The notes beneath the pieces were generated by a model. That model had not been told where the DNA came from, ran no database searches, and saw nothing but the letters and a program-made list of their open reading frames with translations. The position numbers were made by a program, and so were the translations under genes. 61,937 bases of DNA, taken from positions 1-61,937 of the forward strand of contig DJOF01000016.1 in NCBI GenBank assembly GCA_002439585.1, written 5' to 3'. The DNA comes from Bacteroidales bacterium UBA6445 (GTDB lineage: Bacteria; Bacteroidota; Bacteroidia; Bacteroidales; UBA932). Positions 54,601 through 61,937 of the stretch are shown piece by piece (the first letter of the stretch is position 1; every line of letters starts with the position of its first letter).

Positions 54601-54916
54601 CAACCACCTCCTTTAGCAGGTTAGCATCCTCTTTCATCACAATGTTGATAGGATCTCCGTTGAATACTTGTTCCTGCGTCATCATGCCTGTGAATGAGAA
54701 TTGGATAATATCGCCTTGCTTTCCAGACAAAGAGAAATTACCGTCATGATCGGTCATTGTTCCTGTTGTAGTGCCTTTGATTATCACACTGACACCCGCA
54801 ATAGGTATATTGCTTTCATCTTTTACGTTACCCTTTATGATGTCCGATTGTGCTAATATACTCGGAACAAAAGATGAAATCAGAGATAGGATAATAATCG
54901 CTCTTTTAAACATCAC
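51671..54916 (-). CDS. susC: SusC/RagA-family TonB-dependent transporter
   Basis: A 1081 aa outer-membrane transporter. The signal peptide (MFKRAIIILSLISSFVPSILAQ, second Met preferred) is followed by a carboxypeptidase-D-like domain (IKGNVKDESNIPIAGVSVIIKGT), the TonB-box region VVVGYGTQKKTNLTGSV, the plug (LILVDGMEM...ANISILKDAASCAIYGNRAANGVILITTK) and a 22-strand-type barrel ending in F. It imports glycan fragments with energy from TonB-ExbBD. It leads a susC-susD-GH43 operon. No dedicated hybrid two-component or anti-sigma regulator is visible next to it. Confidence 0.93.
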   Translation of the reverse strand: MMFKRAIIILSLISSFVPSILAQSDIIKGNVKDESNIPIAGVSVIIKGTTTGTMTDHDGNFSLSGKQGDIIQFSFTGMMTQEQVFNGDPINIVMKEDANLLKEVVVVGYGTQKKTNLTGSVASVDFEESSKSRPVTTVANALSGAAAGLNVMTTGSKPNEETANISIRGIGTLNNSGPLILVDGMEMEMNQINPNDVANISILKDAASCAIYGNRAANGVILITTKQGNFDGKLNVTYSGKFSYNTPAKWIHQVSNYADYMELFNEAAYGSGTATLYSESNIEAWRAAEKNPDALTESGYPNKVAYPNTDWYDVLYNPKWMQEHTISVVGSEKRTRYSLSATYLNNPGIAPNSGMQKYYVRSNVESKITSFITAGIRAWGYHTDQERNNVDNLNGVEMKKANPGTYPYYKGYYGAVTSTEEDASTTNPLYFIDTQKGTKKQTKFYVNPYLEVDFLKHFNVVYNFYYDNFSNEHILYDSDYMPRMNFLTGVVTNHAPTSAELSEAQVYNWRNLEQSWKSNVVVNYAQTFNEKHEVSAIAGYEEYRWWKNEVDISKKGMVNTSLTDFNAMTEPAYLSGFSRELATRSWFGRVNYAYDDRYLFEANVRYDASSRFAPENRWGMFPSFSAGWRISEEKFMQNANAIDELKLRASWGQLGNSAIGSYYAYQSLYSVVNYVFGNSVSSGFGMASFSNPELQWETTAVSNVGLDASLLNNRLNATVDLYNKVTDGILYQPSLSTSLSYFASPYQNIAEVTNRGAEFTLGWQDTKKDFYYSVNANFSLNHNEVTKYKGKLQRGWKDGEYYTNLGDVSTGGDTRVLEGHQINEYYLLNIYKGNGSHFNADGTVNIGGGPKDGMIRTEEDMAWLKAMVAEGYEFYPAKGISKSEIWYGDIIYADANGNGIYGDDNDREFQGTSSTPKYYYGLQASAAWKGFDFAVSFAGAAGFKILWWDQSLNSTRLTRGYGIGKDVANDHYYYDPENPTDPRTNTSSKTTRLTIGGTAQTETASQLWLQNGNYVKLKSLTIGYTFPSKWMDKVHIQNLRIYATGENLFTITKFKGLDPEMAAGNGYLPMRQYAFGINITF

Positions 54917-55752
54917 TGAATTTTTTTTGTTAATTATGTGTTTTTGTTAGAGAAGACGCTGTATGTCCGTAGGACTTGAAAATCCGTCTTCGTGGTCATT
55001 CATAATGACTGCTGTGACTGTTGCTTAATAGGTTACTTCATAATTTAAATATGTATTTATTGTGAATATTGATGATAGCTATATATATTTTTTCAAAATT
55101 AACTAATATTATCGTTAAAACATAATAATTATTTTTCACTTTTAACGTTTAATATTGTAAGATCTTAATATTTAAAGTGTTAAGAAAACATGCTTAATTT
55201 ATAAAAGGATTGAAAAGTTATCTTGTGTCTGTTGTATATGGATGTTCCGCTTGCATTCATGGACTCTCTTCTATGCGAACCGCGCGTGTTGATAGAAGCC
55301 AACAGCCTGTGCAACAGCACTTGGATAATGATCTGCGGATTAGACTTTGCGCTTGACATTTAGAGCATCCGTTTGCTCTCGATCCCATTCTCTTTCTGCA
55401 TCAGCATATTCTGACGTAGTGGCAACAGCAGGCTATCTGTCAATTTTGTAATGCATAATTTGGTAAAATGTGACATCTTTGCCTCCAGGCACGATAAGTT
55501 ACACCTAACCGCGTTTATGAATTCCTCACGGTCGAGGGTCTCAATAGCAAATAGATTTAACATCTTCGCTGGGGCACAGCTTTAGGCACAACTTCTAAAA
55601 GAAGTCTCAATATCTCTTAGACCAGATCGGTCTGTGGTGAACAGGGCAAAGCTAATCTCAAAGAACTGTTCACGGGGCAATTGAACTTGACTGTGTGATG
55701 GTCACCCTTGTAGAGATCGAAGCATTTTTTAGACTATGTCTAACCTGCTGAC
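54917..55752. other. 836-bp AT-rich stretch without a supportable gene
   Basis: Upstream of susC. The first ~280 bp are very AT-rich and carry a candidate susC promoter. The rest contains a 67-codon minus-strand frame (55360-55563) and stop-broken plus-strand frames in which I recognise no family. It probably contains decayed sequence. Confidence 0.4.
55094..55101 (-). promoter_or_regulatory. Candidate -7 box for the susC operon
   Basis: Minus-strand TAATTTTG fits TAnnTTTG; it would give a leader of about 170 nt. In such AT-rich DNA a chance match is possible. Confidence 0.3.
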
Positions 55753-56769
55753 TCAGGCTTTAACCTCATTCGTAAGAGGTTTGCCTGAAATGAACTCGGA
55801 CACATTCTCAAGAGTTGTCCTTGCTATATTGTGCAAAGCCTCTTTGGTGAAAAATGCCTGATGTGAGGTAATAATCACATTAGGGAAAGACAGAAGTCTT
55901 GCAAGCTTGTCATCTTCGATTACTGTATCAGAGACATCCTCGTAGAAATAATTCTTCTCTTCTTCGTAGACATCCAATGCCGCGGAGCCAATCTTCTTGT
56001 CCTTAAGCCCTTCTATCAGATCGTGGGTATTGATTAGTGCACCACGCCCAGTATTGATTATCATGACTCCGGACTTCATTTTATTGATGGCTTCTTTGTC
56101 TATTATATGTAATGTCTTGGGAGTGAGCGGACAGTGCAGTGAGACAATATCTGAATTGGTATATAATTCATCCAATGATGTATATCTGAATCCCTCCTGG
56201 GCTGCAAACTTCTCGTCCGGATAAATATCGTATGCCAAAATATTCATTCCGAGTCCTTTCAGAATATGGATCAGGATTTTGGCTATCTTACCCGTGCCTA
56301 TGATACCTGCTGTCTTTCCGTTCATGTCAAATCCGAGAAGTCCGTTGAGGGAAAAATTTCCGTCCTTGGTCCGAAGGAAGGCGCGGTAGATCTTCCTGTT
56401 CAGTGTCAGCATAAGAGCCAGTGCATATTCTGCCACAGCGTGAGGTGAATATGCGGGTACGCGTACTACTTTTATGCCTGCTTTTGCTGCTGCTGCAAGG
56501 TCAACGTTGTTGTAGCCTGCACATCTGAGGGCAACCAATTTGACTCCGTGAGCTGCAAGCTTGGCAAGAGACCTTTCATCGAGGGTATCGTTGACAAATG
56601 CACATACGGCCTCGCATCCTTCAGCAAGGACGGCACTCCTATGTGTCAGGTTTTCTTCAAAATAACGGAGATCGTAGCCGAAATCCTTGTTCTGCTCATC
56701 GAATGACTCGCTGTCATAGGGTTTTGTCCCGAAAAAAGCTATTGAACATCTATCCATAATCAGATTCAA
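55753..56769 (-). CDS. ldhA: D-lactate dehydrogenase / D-2-hydroxyacid dehydrogenase
   Basis: A 338 aa NAD-dependent enzyme reducing pyruvate to D-lactate. NAD-binding GTGKIAK (TAGIIGTGKIAKILI), catalytic Arg in NTGRGALI, Glu in DVYEEE and His in SHQAFFT follow the LdhA family order. The Met at residue 5 (MDRCSIAFFGTKPYD, 56757) is a better start by comparison with the family. Cytoplasmic. It stands alone; the minus-strand match TATTTTTG at 56901-56908 could be its -7 box. Confidence 0.9.
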   Translation of the reverse strand: MNLIMDRCSIAFFGTKPYDSESFDEQNKDFGYDLRYFEENLTHRSAVLAEGCEAVCAFVNDTLDERSLAKLAAHGVKLVALRCAGYNNVDLAAAAKAGIKVVRVPAYSPHAVAEYALALMLTLNRKIYRAFLRTKDGNFSLNGLLGFDMNGKTAGIIGTGKIAKILIHILKGLGMNILAYDIYPDEKFAAQEGFRYTSLDELYTNSDIVSLHCPLTPKTLHIIDKEAINKMKSGVMIINTGRGALINTHDLIEGLKDKKIGSAALDVYEEEKNYFYEDVSDTVIEDDKLARLLSFPNVIITSHQAFFTKEALHNIARTTLENVSEFISGKPLTNEVKA

Positions 56770-57141
56770 TTTAGAAGTTGTTTTAATTTTCTCACTATTA
56801 TTTTTATATGTTCTCTCTTTTGGCGTCTCTTTAGCTATATTTTCCCATTTTGCTCGTCATATGGTGCCGCTAACTCCTCTCACGACGAAAAAATCTTACT
56901 CAAAAATACATCTCAAAATAAACGAACGAAATAACCGAACAAATAATTCAAACAGCTTCATGGTAAACTTCAAAAATAAATTTCATCTTTCGAAAATTTC
57001 CGGTATATGTTGTCCAACTCCTCAGTCATTTATCATTGTCAAATACCTCTTCTTGAAGCAAACTTTACTCGGAAAACTTATCCGAAACTGAAGCAGTGCT
57101 GCAAAGACTAGGCCGTAAAATTCAATGCCTTTATACTCTTT
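56770..57141. other. AT-rich intergenic region upstream of ldhA
   Basis: No gene recognised. Two minus-strand TATTTTTG boxes occur at 56901-56908 and 56971-56978. The 117-codon minus-strand frame covering 57022-57375 overlaps the LacI-like remnant on the other strand and looks spurious. Confidence 0.35.
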
Positions 57142-57173
57142 TTTCGCATTTTTTAATATAGTTCGTATCTTTG
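57142..57173 (+). promoter_or_regulatory. Promoter upstream of the LacI remnant
   Basis: -7 TATCTTTG at 57166-57173, with TTTTCG about 19 nt upstream as an imperfect -33 element. Transcription would start just before the remnant's ATG at 57202. Confidence 0.5.
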
Positions 57174-57201
57174 TGTTAGGAGGTCGCAGTTCCTTGCACT
57201 T

Positions 57202-57315
57202 GATGCAGACGATACAGCATACAAAGAAAGCGAAAGTGAATATAAATGTCGTTGCCAAATAGGCTGCTGGTGTCACGAGCGATACTGTTGACTGGGTTTT
57301 GCACAACAAGTGTGG
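57202..57315 (+). pseudogene. Decayed LacI-family regulator (N-terminal HTH remnant)
   Basis: From the ATG at 57202 the frame reads MQTIQHTKKAKVNINVVAK, a TAG stop at 57259, then AAGVTSDTVDWVLHNKCG. This aligns by eye with the LacI DNA-binding helices of Bacteroidetes regulators (xIxDIAxxAGVSxGTVDRVLHNRG). The rest of the ~340 aa protein is absent. It lies 270 bp upstream of the GH125 gene, where such a regulator would be expected, and behind a good promoter. About 270 bp to the next gene hold no readable continuation. Confidence 0.5.
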
Positions 57316-57585
57316 GTCTCCACGAAGACAAGAGAGTGCGTCTTTGAAGTCGTAAGTAGGCCAGCATTCAGGCAAGCAGGCTTCTTTGCATTGATGACGA
57401 TGGCGGATTTATTGTTTCGGCAAGAGACCAGATTCGAGGGATAATTATACCGCTATCGACCTTCTGAGTCGGTACAACTATAAATTCAATTAAGTGAATC
57501 TCAGAGAAGTATCGTCTTATGAATATGTCCACCGAGATCTTAGCCAAATCTGAGAAGGGTTATTTTTTTACATTATAAATATTAT

Positions 57586-59007
57586 ATGAAGAGGTTTTTG
57601 TTGGCATTTGCCGCTGCCACATGCGGTATACTACAGTCTTACGGGGAGGAATTTGAGTCTCGCAGGCCATCTGAATCCGAGCGTCTTTTCGTCTCGCAGG
57701 CAGTAGAAGCCAAGATAGCAGAAGTTCAGGCGCAGCTCACGAACCCGTATCTGAAGTGGATGTTCGGCAACTGTTTTCCCAACACCCTTGACACTACTGT
57801 TCATTTTGGTAAGGATGAGCATGGCAATTTCAGAACTTTCGTATATACAGGTGATATACATGCTATGTGGCTAAGGGACTCTGGAGCACAGGTGTGGCCT
57901 TATGTGCAGTTGGCAGGAGAGGACGAACATCTTCGCAATATGCTTGAGGGCGTGATCCGCTGCCAGTTCTCCCTGCTCTGTATCGACCCGTATGCTAATG
58001 CCTTCAATGATGGCCCTACAGGTGAGGGGTGGCAGACCGATGGAACGGATATGAACCCCAATGTGCATGAACGCAAATGGGAGATTGACTCGCAATGCTA
58101 TCCTATACGTCTTGCCTGGCAATATTGGAAGGAAACAGGCGATGACACTATCTTCGATGCTATATGGGACGAGGCAATAAGGAAAGTGCTTGCGACACTT
58201 CGTGAGCAACAGAGGAAAGAAGGACTTGGCTCATATTCGTTCCTGCGTGTCACGGACAGGCAGCTTGATACCAAATGCTGCAAGGGCTACGGCAATCCTG
58301 TCAATCCAGTAGGACTTATAGTCTCCTCTTTCCGCCCTTCAGATGATGCGACTACATTTGACTTCCTTATACCGTCCAATTTCTTTGCTGTAACATCGTT
58401 GAGAAAGGCGGCCGAGATCCTTGAGACAGTAAACGGGGACAGGCAGCTTGCCTCGGAATGCCGTTCTCTCGCGGATGAGGTAGAAAAAGCAATCCGCAAG
58501 TATGGCGTTGTAGAACATCCCAAATACGGGAAAATCTATGCTTTTGAAGTGGACGGCTTTGGCAACAGATACTTGATGGACGATGCCAATGTCCCGAGTC
58601 TTCTTGCAATGCCTTATCTCGGAGATGTTCCCGCGGATGATCCTATCTGGCGCAATACCCGCAAGTTCGTATGGAGCAAGGATAATCCTTATTTCTTTAA
58701 AGGCTCTTGTGGAGAGGGGATAGGCGGCCCTCATGTCGGTTATGACATGATATGGCCGATGAGCATAATGATGCGTGCCTTCACTTCCGACAGTGACAAG
58801 GAGATCAAGTGGTGTATCGAGACTCTGATGAAGACTGACGCCGGCACGGGATTTATGCACGAGTCTTTTCACAAGGATGATCCGTCCAACTTTACAAGAG
58901 ACTGGTTCGCATGGCAGAATACTTTGTTCGGAGAACTAATAATCCACCTTATTGACAACGGTAAGCTTGGACTTCTCAATTCCATAAAGGTAAAATCTGG
59001 GAAATGA
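57586..59007 (+). CDS. GH125 exo-alpha-1,6-mannosidase, exported
   Basis: A 473 aa enzyme with a signal peptide (MKRFLLAFAAATCGILQSYG). Family segments include YTGDIHAMWLRDSGAQVWPY, ANAFNDGPTGEGWQTDGTDMNPNVHERKWEIDSQCYPIRLAWQYW, and MHESFHKDDPSNFTRDWFAWQNTLFGELI near the end. GH125 enzymes are metal-independent inverting alpha-mannosidases acting on alpha-1,6-mannose of N-glycans or yeast mannan. Normal length. Plausibly periplasmic. A broken Gfo/Idh gene and another glycosidase-like gene follow on the same strand. Confidence 0.92.
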   Translation: MKRFLLAFAAATCGILQSYGEEFESRRPSESERLFVSQAVEAKIAEVQAQLTNPYLKWMFGNCFPNTLDTTVHFGKDEHGNFRTFVYTGDIHAMWLRDSGAQVWPYVQLAGEDEHLRNMLEGVIRCQFSLLCIDPYANAFNDGPTGEGWQTDGTDMNPNVHERKWEIDSQCYPIRLAWQYWKETGDDTIFDAIWDEAIRKVLATLREQQRKEGLGSYSFLRVTDRQLDTKCCKGYGNPVNPVGLIVSSFRPSDDATTFDFLIPSNFFAVTSLRKAAEILETVNGDRQLASECRSLADEVEKAIRKYGVVEHPKYGKIYAFEVDGFGNRYLMDDANVPSLLAMPYLGDVPADDPIWRNTRKFVWSKDNPYFFKGSCGEGIGGPHVGYDMIWPMSIMMRAFTSDSDKEIKWCIETLMKTDAGTGFMHESFHKDDPSNFTRDWFAWQNTLFGELIIHLIDNGKLGLLNSIKVKSGK

Positions 59008-59105
59008 CAGTACCTTAAGAAGTTTCCAACAGTATTTATTTTTCTACCGCGCCGGAAGTTGATTTCCCTATAAATGGGCTTTCTGCATCACTTAGGGGAG
59101 GTCCA

Positions 59106-59384
59106 GTGCGTGTTGCAATTATAGGTGCCGGCAATAGAGGACGTACTTATGCAGATTATGCCAGGAAATTTCCACAGTGCATGAAGACAGTAGGTGTCTC
59201 AGCCATAAGGGAAAGCCGTAAGAATGCCATGGGTGATGCTTTTTCCATCCCACAAGACAAACGTTTCGGGGACTGGAGCGAATTGTTTGCAGTACCCAAG
59301 CCTCTATTAGCAGATTTGTCGGACGGCCACATGATGAAGGCTTTTCACAGTCTTGAGGTCGGTTTATTATTCCCGATGCTATGA
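59106..59384 (+). pseudogene. Truncated Gfo/Idh/MocA oxidoreductase
   Basis: About 92 codons starting near a GTG encode the NAD-binding beginning of this family (VRVAIIGAGNRGRTYADYAR, then ESRKNAMGDAFSIP, then DKRFGDWSELFAVPKP). After that, where VICTPDHMH-type sequence and an EKP motif should follow, the reading becomes LLADLSDGHMMKAFHSLEV and stops. About 300 codons are missing, so the gene is deleted downstream. The frame is open back to 59019 without a start, which suggests the 5' end is also altered. The region to 59552 holds nothing else I recognise. Confidence 0.75.
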
Positions 59385-59552
59385 TTACTTTTTGCTGCAT
59401 TAAATTATAGTATGTTGCGTCAGAAATCAGTGTCGACATAAGCTTTCCCTCATTCGCGTTGATTCATGCCAAGAATAAGTTTAGATGTGGAGGAATATCC
59501 ATAGTTTTATAGATGAAAAAATAAGGACAGATTCATAGAGTCGGATTTTGAG

Positions 59553-61733
59553 ATGATGAAATATATGTATTTCGCTGCAGTCATTGTTGCGGTAAGTGTT
59601 CTTGATATATCATGCGTATCTCATCCTAAGGAAGATGTGACTCCGAAGACAACATTCCAGACTTCTCGGGAGTGGATGCCAGAAATAGACAATAGGGCGG
59701 ATGCTGTAATGGTATATGGTGTTGGTCATAATCCTGTAGACGGTGATTCTTTAGATAGGAATAAGGCTATTCCGTTCGAGCAGAGGCTTCTGTCATGGGC
59801 GGAGCGTGGATATCGAACCGATTTCATGACAGGAATAGCATGGGGAGAGTATCAGGATTACTTTACAGGAAAATGGGATGGACGGCAGCATTTCGATGAA
59901 GGACAGATGCAGGTAGACGGGGATACGATATGGCATGGTCCGATGGTCCCATATATAGTTCCGACTGAAAATTATCTTAAGTATTTCAAAGAAAGGCATA
60001 TAAAGAGAGTTATTGATGCCGGTATCACGTCAATCTACCTTGAAGAGCCGGAGTTTTGGTCAAGAGGTGGATATAGTGAGGCCTTCAAGCGCGAATGGAA
60101 GACATATTACGGTACTGAATGGAGGCCTCAGCACGAGTCTCCGGAGGCTACATATATGTCAAACAAGCTCAAGTACCACTTGTACTACAGAGCATTAGAG
60201 GAAGTCTTTACTTATGCGAAGGAGTATGGCAAGTTAAAAGGACTTGACGTGAAATGTTATGTCCCGACTCATTCTCTTCTAAATTACAGCCAATGGCAGA
60301 TAGTCAGTCCAGAGGCGAGTCTGGCTTCGCTACATTGTGTGGATGGGTATATAGCTCAGGTATGGACCGGAACATCCAGAGTTCCAGATTATTTTGATGG
60401 AGTTCTGGGAGAGAGGGTATTCGAAACGGCTTATCTGGAGTATGGTTGTGTGGCATCGATGACTGCCCCTACTGGGAGGAAAGTATGGTTTCTTACTGAC
60501 CCCATAGAGGACAGGCCTCGTGACTGGGAAGACTATAGACTCAATTATCAGGCGACTTTCACGGCCCAGTTAATGTATCCTAGTATCAATACTTATGAGA
60601 TAATGCCTTGGCCGGAGCGTATTTATACGGGCCTTTACAGTAAGTCGCCTGATAGCAAGGAGAAGATACGCATTCCAAAGGACTATGCTACAATGATGCA
60701 GATCATGACTAATGCTCTGCAAGAGATGCCTTTGTCAGAAGCTCGTCTCTCGGGAACGCCAGGTGTAAGCGTACTGATGGGGAATTCCCTGATGTTCCAG
60801 CGCTATCCCGTGCATGACGGTTATGACGACCCTCAGTTGGCTAATTTTTATGGTTTAGCCATGCCGTTTGTGAAACGTGGAGTGCCTGTCGGTATCGTCC
60901 ATATAGAGAATCTCGGTTTCGACAAGGCTCTTGAGGATACGAAGGTCCTTTTGATGACTTATTCCAATATGAAGCCTCTTGATCCTAAGGCCCATATACA
61001 TCTTGCAAAGTGGGTTCGTCAAGGTGGCACTATAGTGTATGCCGGCCGTGACAATGACCCCTTCCAAACTGTTAAAGAATGGTGGAATACAGGCGAGAAC
61101 TCTTATATGAGACCTTCAGACCATATGTTCTCCCTTATGGGGATTGCCCCCGGAGCGTCTGAAGGAAAATATGTTTATGGCAAAGGCAATGTGATTGTAA
61201 TAAGGAAAGATCCCAAAGAATTTGTACTCGAAAAAGGTGGTGATTCTCCTCTTATCGCAGCAGTGTCTAGGGTTCTTCCTCTTGAGTTAAAGAATAGCTT
61301 TACACTTCAGAGAGGCCCTTATTTGCTTGTTGCTGTCTTAGATGAGAATCAGGACACGTCTTCTTTCAAAGTGAACGGTCCTGTCGTGGATCTATACGAT
61401 CCGGATCTTCCAGTCTATGATAGTACCGAGATAAGGCCAGGACGTCAGGCTATGTTCTTTGATTTGTCTCTGGCTTCTGATACCCCATGCATCATTGCGG
61501 CTGCATCCAGAGCATACGATGTGAAAATCTCTTCGCACAGCTTCAGCTATGTTGCAAAGGCTCCTGCTGAGACGGTCAATTCCTCTCGGGTGCTTTTGCC
61601 TTCCAATCCTGTAAGTGTGCTTATTGACGGGATTGAGAGTATTGATATATGTCGCTGGGACGAGAATAGTAGTACATGCCTCATTACTTTCCCCAATAAT
61701 CCTGATGGCGTACATGTCATGATTAGCTGGTGA
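59553..61733 (+). CDS. Glycoside-hydrolase-like TIM-barrel lipoprotein, family unclear
   Basis: A 726 aa lipoprotein (lipid Cys 21 in LDISC). The first ~390 residues look like a (beta/alpha)8 glycosidase: IDAGITSIYLEEPEFWSRGGYSEAFKREWKTYYG carries an acidic EEPE motif at the position of the clan-A acid/base, and KVWFLTDPIEDRPRDWEDYRLNYQATF follows. Residues ~420-570 resemble the GATase-like trimerisation domain of GH42-type enzymes (VLLMTYSNMKPLDPKAHIHLAKWVRQGGTIVYAG), and the last ~150 form a beta domain. I cannot place it in a numbered family. Context with GH125 suggests mannose-containing glycan breakdown. Confidence 0.6.
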   Translation: MMKYMYFAAVIVAVSVLDISCVSHPKEDVTPKTTFQTSREWMPEIDNRADAVMVYGVGHNPVDGDSLDRNKAIPFEQRLLSWAERGYRTDFMTGIAWGEYQDYFTGKWDGRQHFDEGQMQVDGDTIWHGPMVPYIVPTENYLKYFKERHIKRVIDAGITSIYLEEPEFWSRGGYSEAFKREWKTYYGTEWRPQHESPEATYMSNKLKYHLYYRALEEVFTYAKEYGKLKGLDVKCYVPTHSLLNYSQWQIVSPEASLASLHCVDGYIAQVWTGTSRVPDYFDGVLGERVFETAYLEYGCVASMTAPTGRKVWFLTDPIEDRPRDWEDYRLNYQATFTAQLMYPSINTYEIMPWPERIYTGLYSKSPDSKEKIRIPKDYATMMQIMTNALQEMPLSEARLSGTPGVSVLMGNSLMFQRYPVHDGYDDPQLANFYGLAMPFVKRGVPVGIVHIENLGFDKALEDTKVLLMTYSNMKPLDPKAHIHLAKWVRQGGTIVYAGRDNDPFQTVKEWWNTGENSYMRPSDHMFSLMGIAPGASEGKYVYGKGNVIVIRKDPKEFVLEKGGDSPLIAAVSRVLPLELKNSFTLQRGPYLLVAVLDENQDTSSFKVNGPVVDLYDPDLPVYDSTEIRPGRQAMFFDLSLASDTPCIIAAASRAYDVKISSHSFSYVAKAPAETVNSSRVLLPSNPVSVLIDGIESIDICRWDENSSTCLITFPNNPDGVHVMISW

Positions 61734-61937
61734 TCCTCTTGTTGTTTCCGGCGGGCAATAGTCTTTTTAGTCGCGCTGTGCTCTATTATGTACCGATCCA
61801 CTCGCAGATTCTTCTTTTTTCACGTGACTTGGCGAAACCGAGATTTTAACAATGTCAGTTCCCGTTTTAATAAACCTTTGATTTTCAACATTATAATTTC
61901 AAGCAAAGTGGAGTGTTAAACGATAAACCCCCGAATT
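61734..61937. other. Window-end intergenic sequence
   Basis: AT-rich tail with no gene or convincing terminator. An AACCTTTG one-mismatch -7 box near 61873-61880 may belong to a gene beyond the window. Confidence 0.25.

Noticed and set aside
55360..55563. 67-codon minus-strand frame upstream of susC
   Set aside because: No recognisable family, no promoter, surrounded by stop-broken sequence; kept only as an uncharacterised stretch.
57022..57375. 117-codon minus-strand frame with a hydrophobic stretch
   Set aside because: It overlaps a readable LacI-type HTH and promoter on the plus strand, and its sequence matches nothing I recognise.
1..61937. CRISPR array
   Set aside because: The repeats found (29-bp pair, 23-bp tandem) have only two copies and no regular spacers; no cas-like genes are present.

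Overview
The window is a 61.9 kb chromosomal segment from a member of the Bacteroidales, probably an uncultured gut or rumen lineage. The evidence is a SusC/SusD pair, a complete Mfa/Fim-type fimbrial operon (DUF3575, OmpA/DUF3868, fimbrillin, FimB/Mfa2, DUF4906), many Cys-lipidated exported proteins, DUF3822 beside rsmD, and repeated use of the Bacteroidetes promoter -7 box TAnnTTTG. I cannot assign a genus from sequence alone. Gene density is moderate, and several intergenic stretches hold decayed gene fragments.

Layout. 1-3.2 kb: sulfate activation and reduction (cysD, cysN, cysH of the Fe-S APS-reductase type), followed by a MITE-like inverted-repeat element and a 29-bp direct repeat. 3.5-10.6 kb (minus): five-gene fimbrial operon, preceded by a tail-less ssb. 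11.5-14.0 kb (plus): a small zinc-ribbon protein and a Dcp-type M3 peptidase. 14.3-16.8 kb (minus): two overlapping lipoprotein genes, one with three BIG2 (Ig-like) domains. 17.1-27.3 kb (minus): a five-gene defence-type operon, in transcription order PLD-like/SNF2 helicase, DUF4391, type III-like Mod, type III-like Res, and a fusion of a nucleoside-deoxyribosyltransferase-like domain with a uracil-DNA-glycosylase-like domain. Upstream lie remnants of a Fic protein and perhaps of a second methylase. 28.2-32.2 kb: gyrA and a TPR protein. 32.4-36.4 kb: short comEC, ackA with a Ptb-type phosphate acyltransferase, and a Trp-repeat protein. 36.5-42.2 kb: GH2 glycosidase, cstA, rsmD, DUF3822 and a membrane protein. 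42.4-48.5 kb: six-gene plus-strand operon (DHH phosphoesterase, two FKBP lipoproteins, MATE, cytidylate-kinase-like, serine hydrolase). 48.6 kb: tRNA-Pro(UGG) with a consensus promoter and a strong terminator. 48.8-54.9 kb (minus): SusC/SusD/GH43 polysaccharide locus. 55.7-61.7 kb: D-lactate dehydrogenase, GH125 mannosidase, an unclassified TIM-barrel glycosidase-like lipoprotein, and broken LacI and Gfo/Idh genes.

The part most worth follow-up is the defence-type operon. Its five genes overlap or are spaced by at most 11-12 nt behind one promoter box. The last gene joins a base- or nucleotide-processing fold to a DNA-glycosylase fold, an architecture I do not recognise as a described companion of type III restriction systems. 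The second theme is gene decay: remnants of nitroreductase, Fic, methylase N-terminus, LacI and Gfo/Idh genes can be read by eye in apparently empty DNA.
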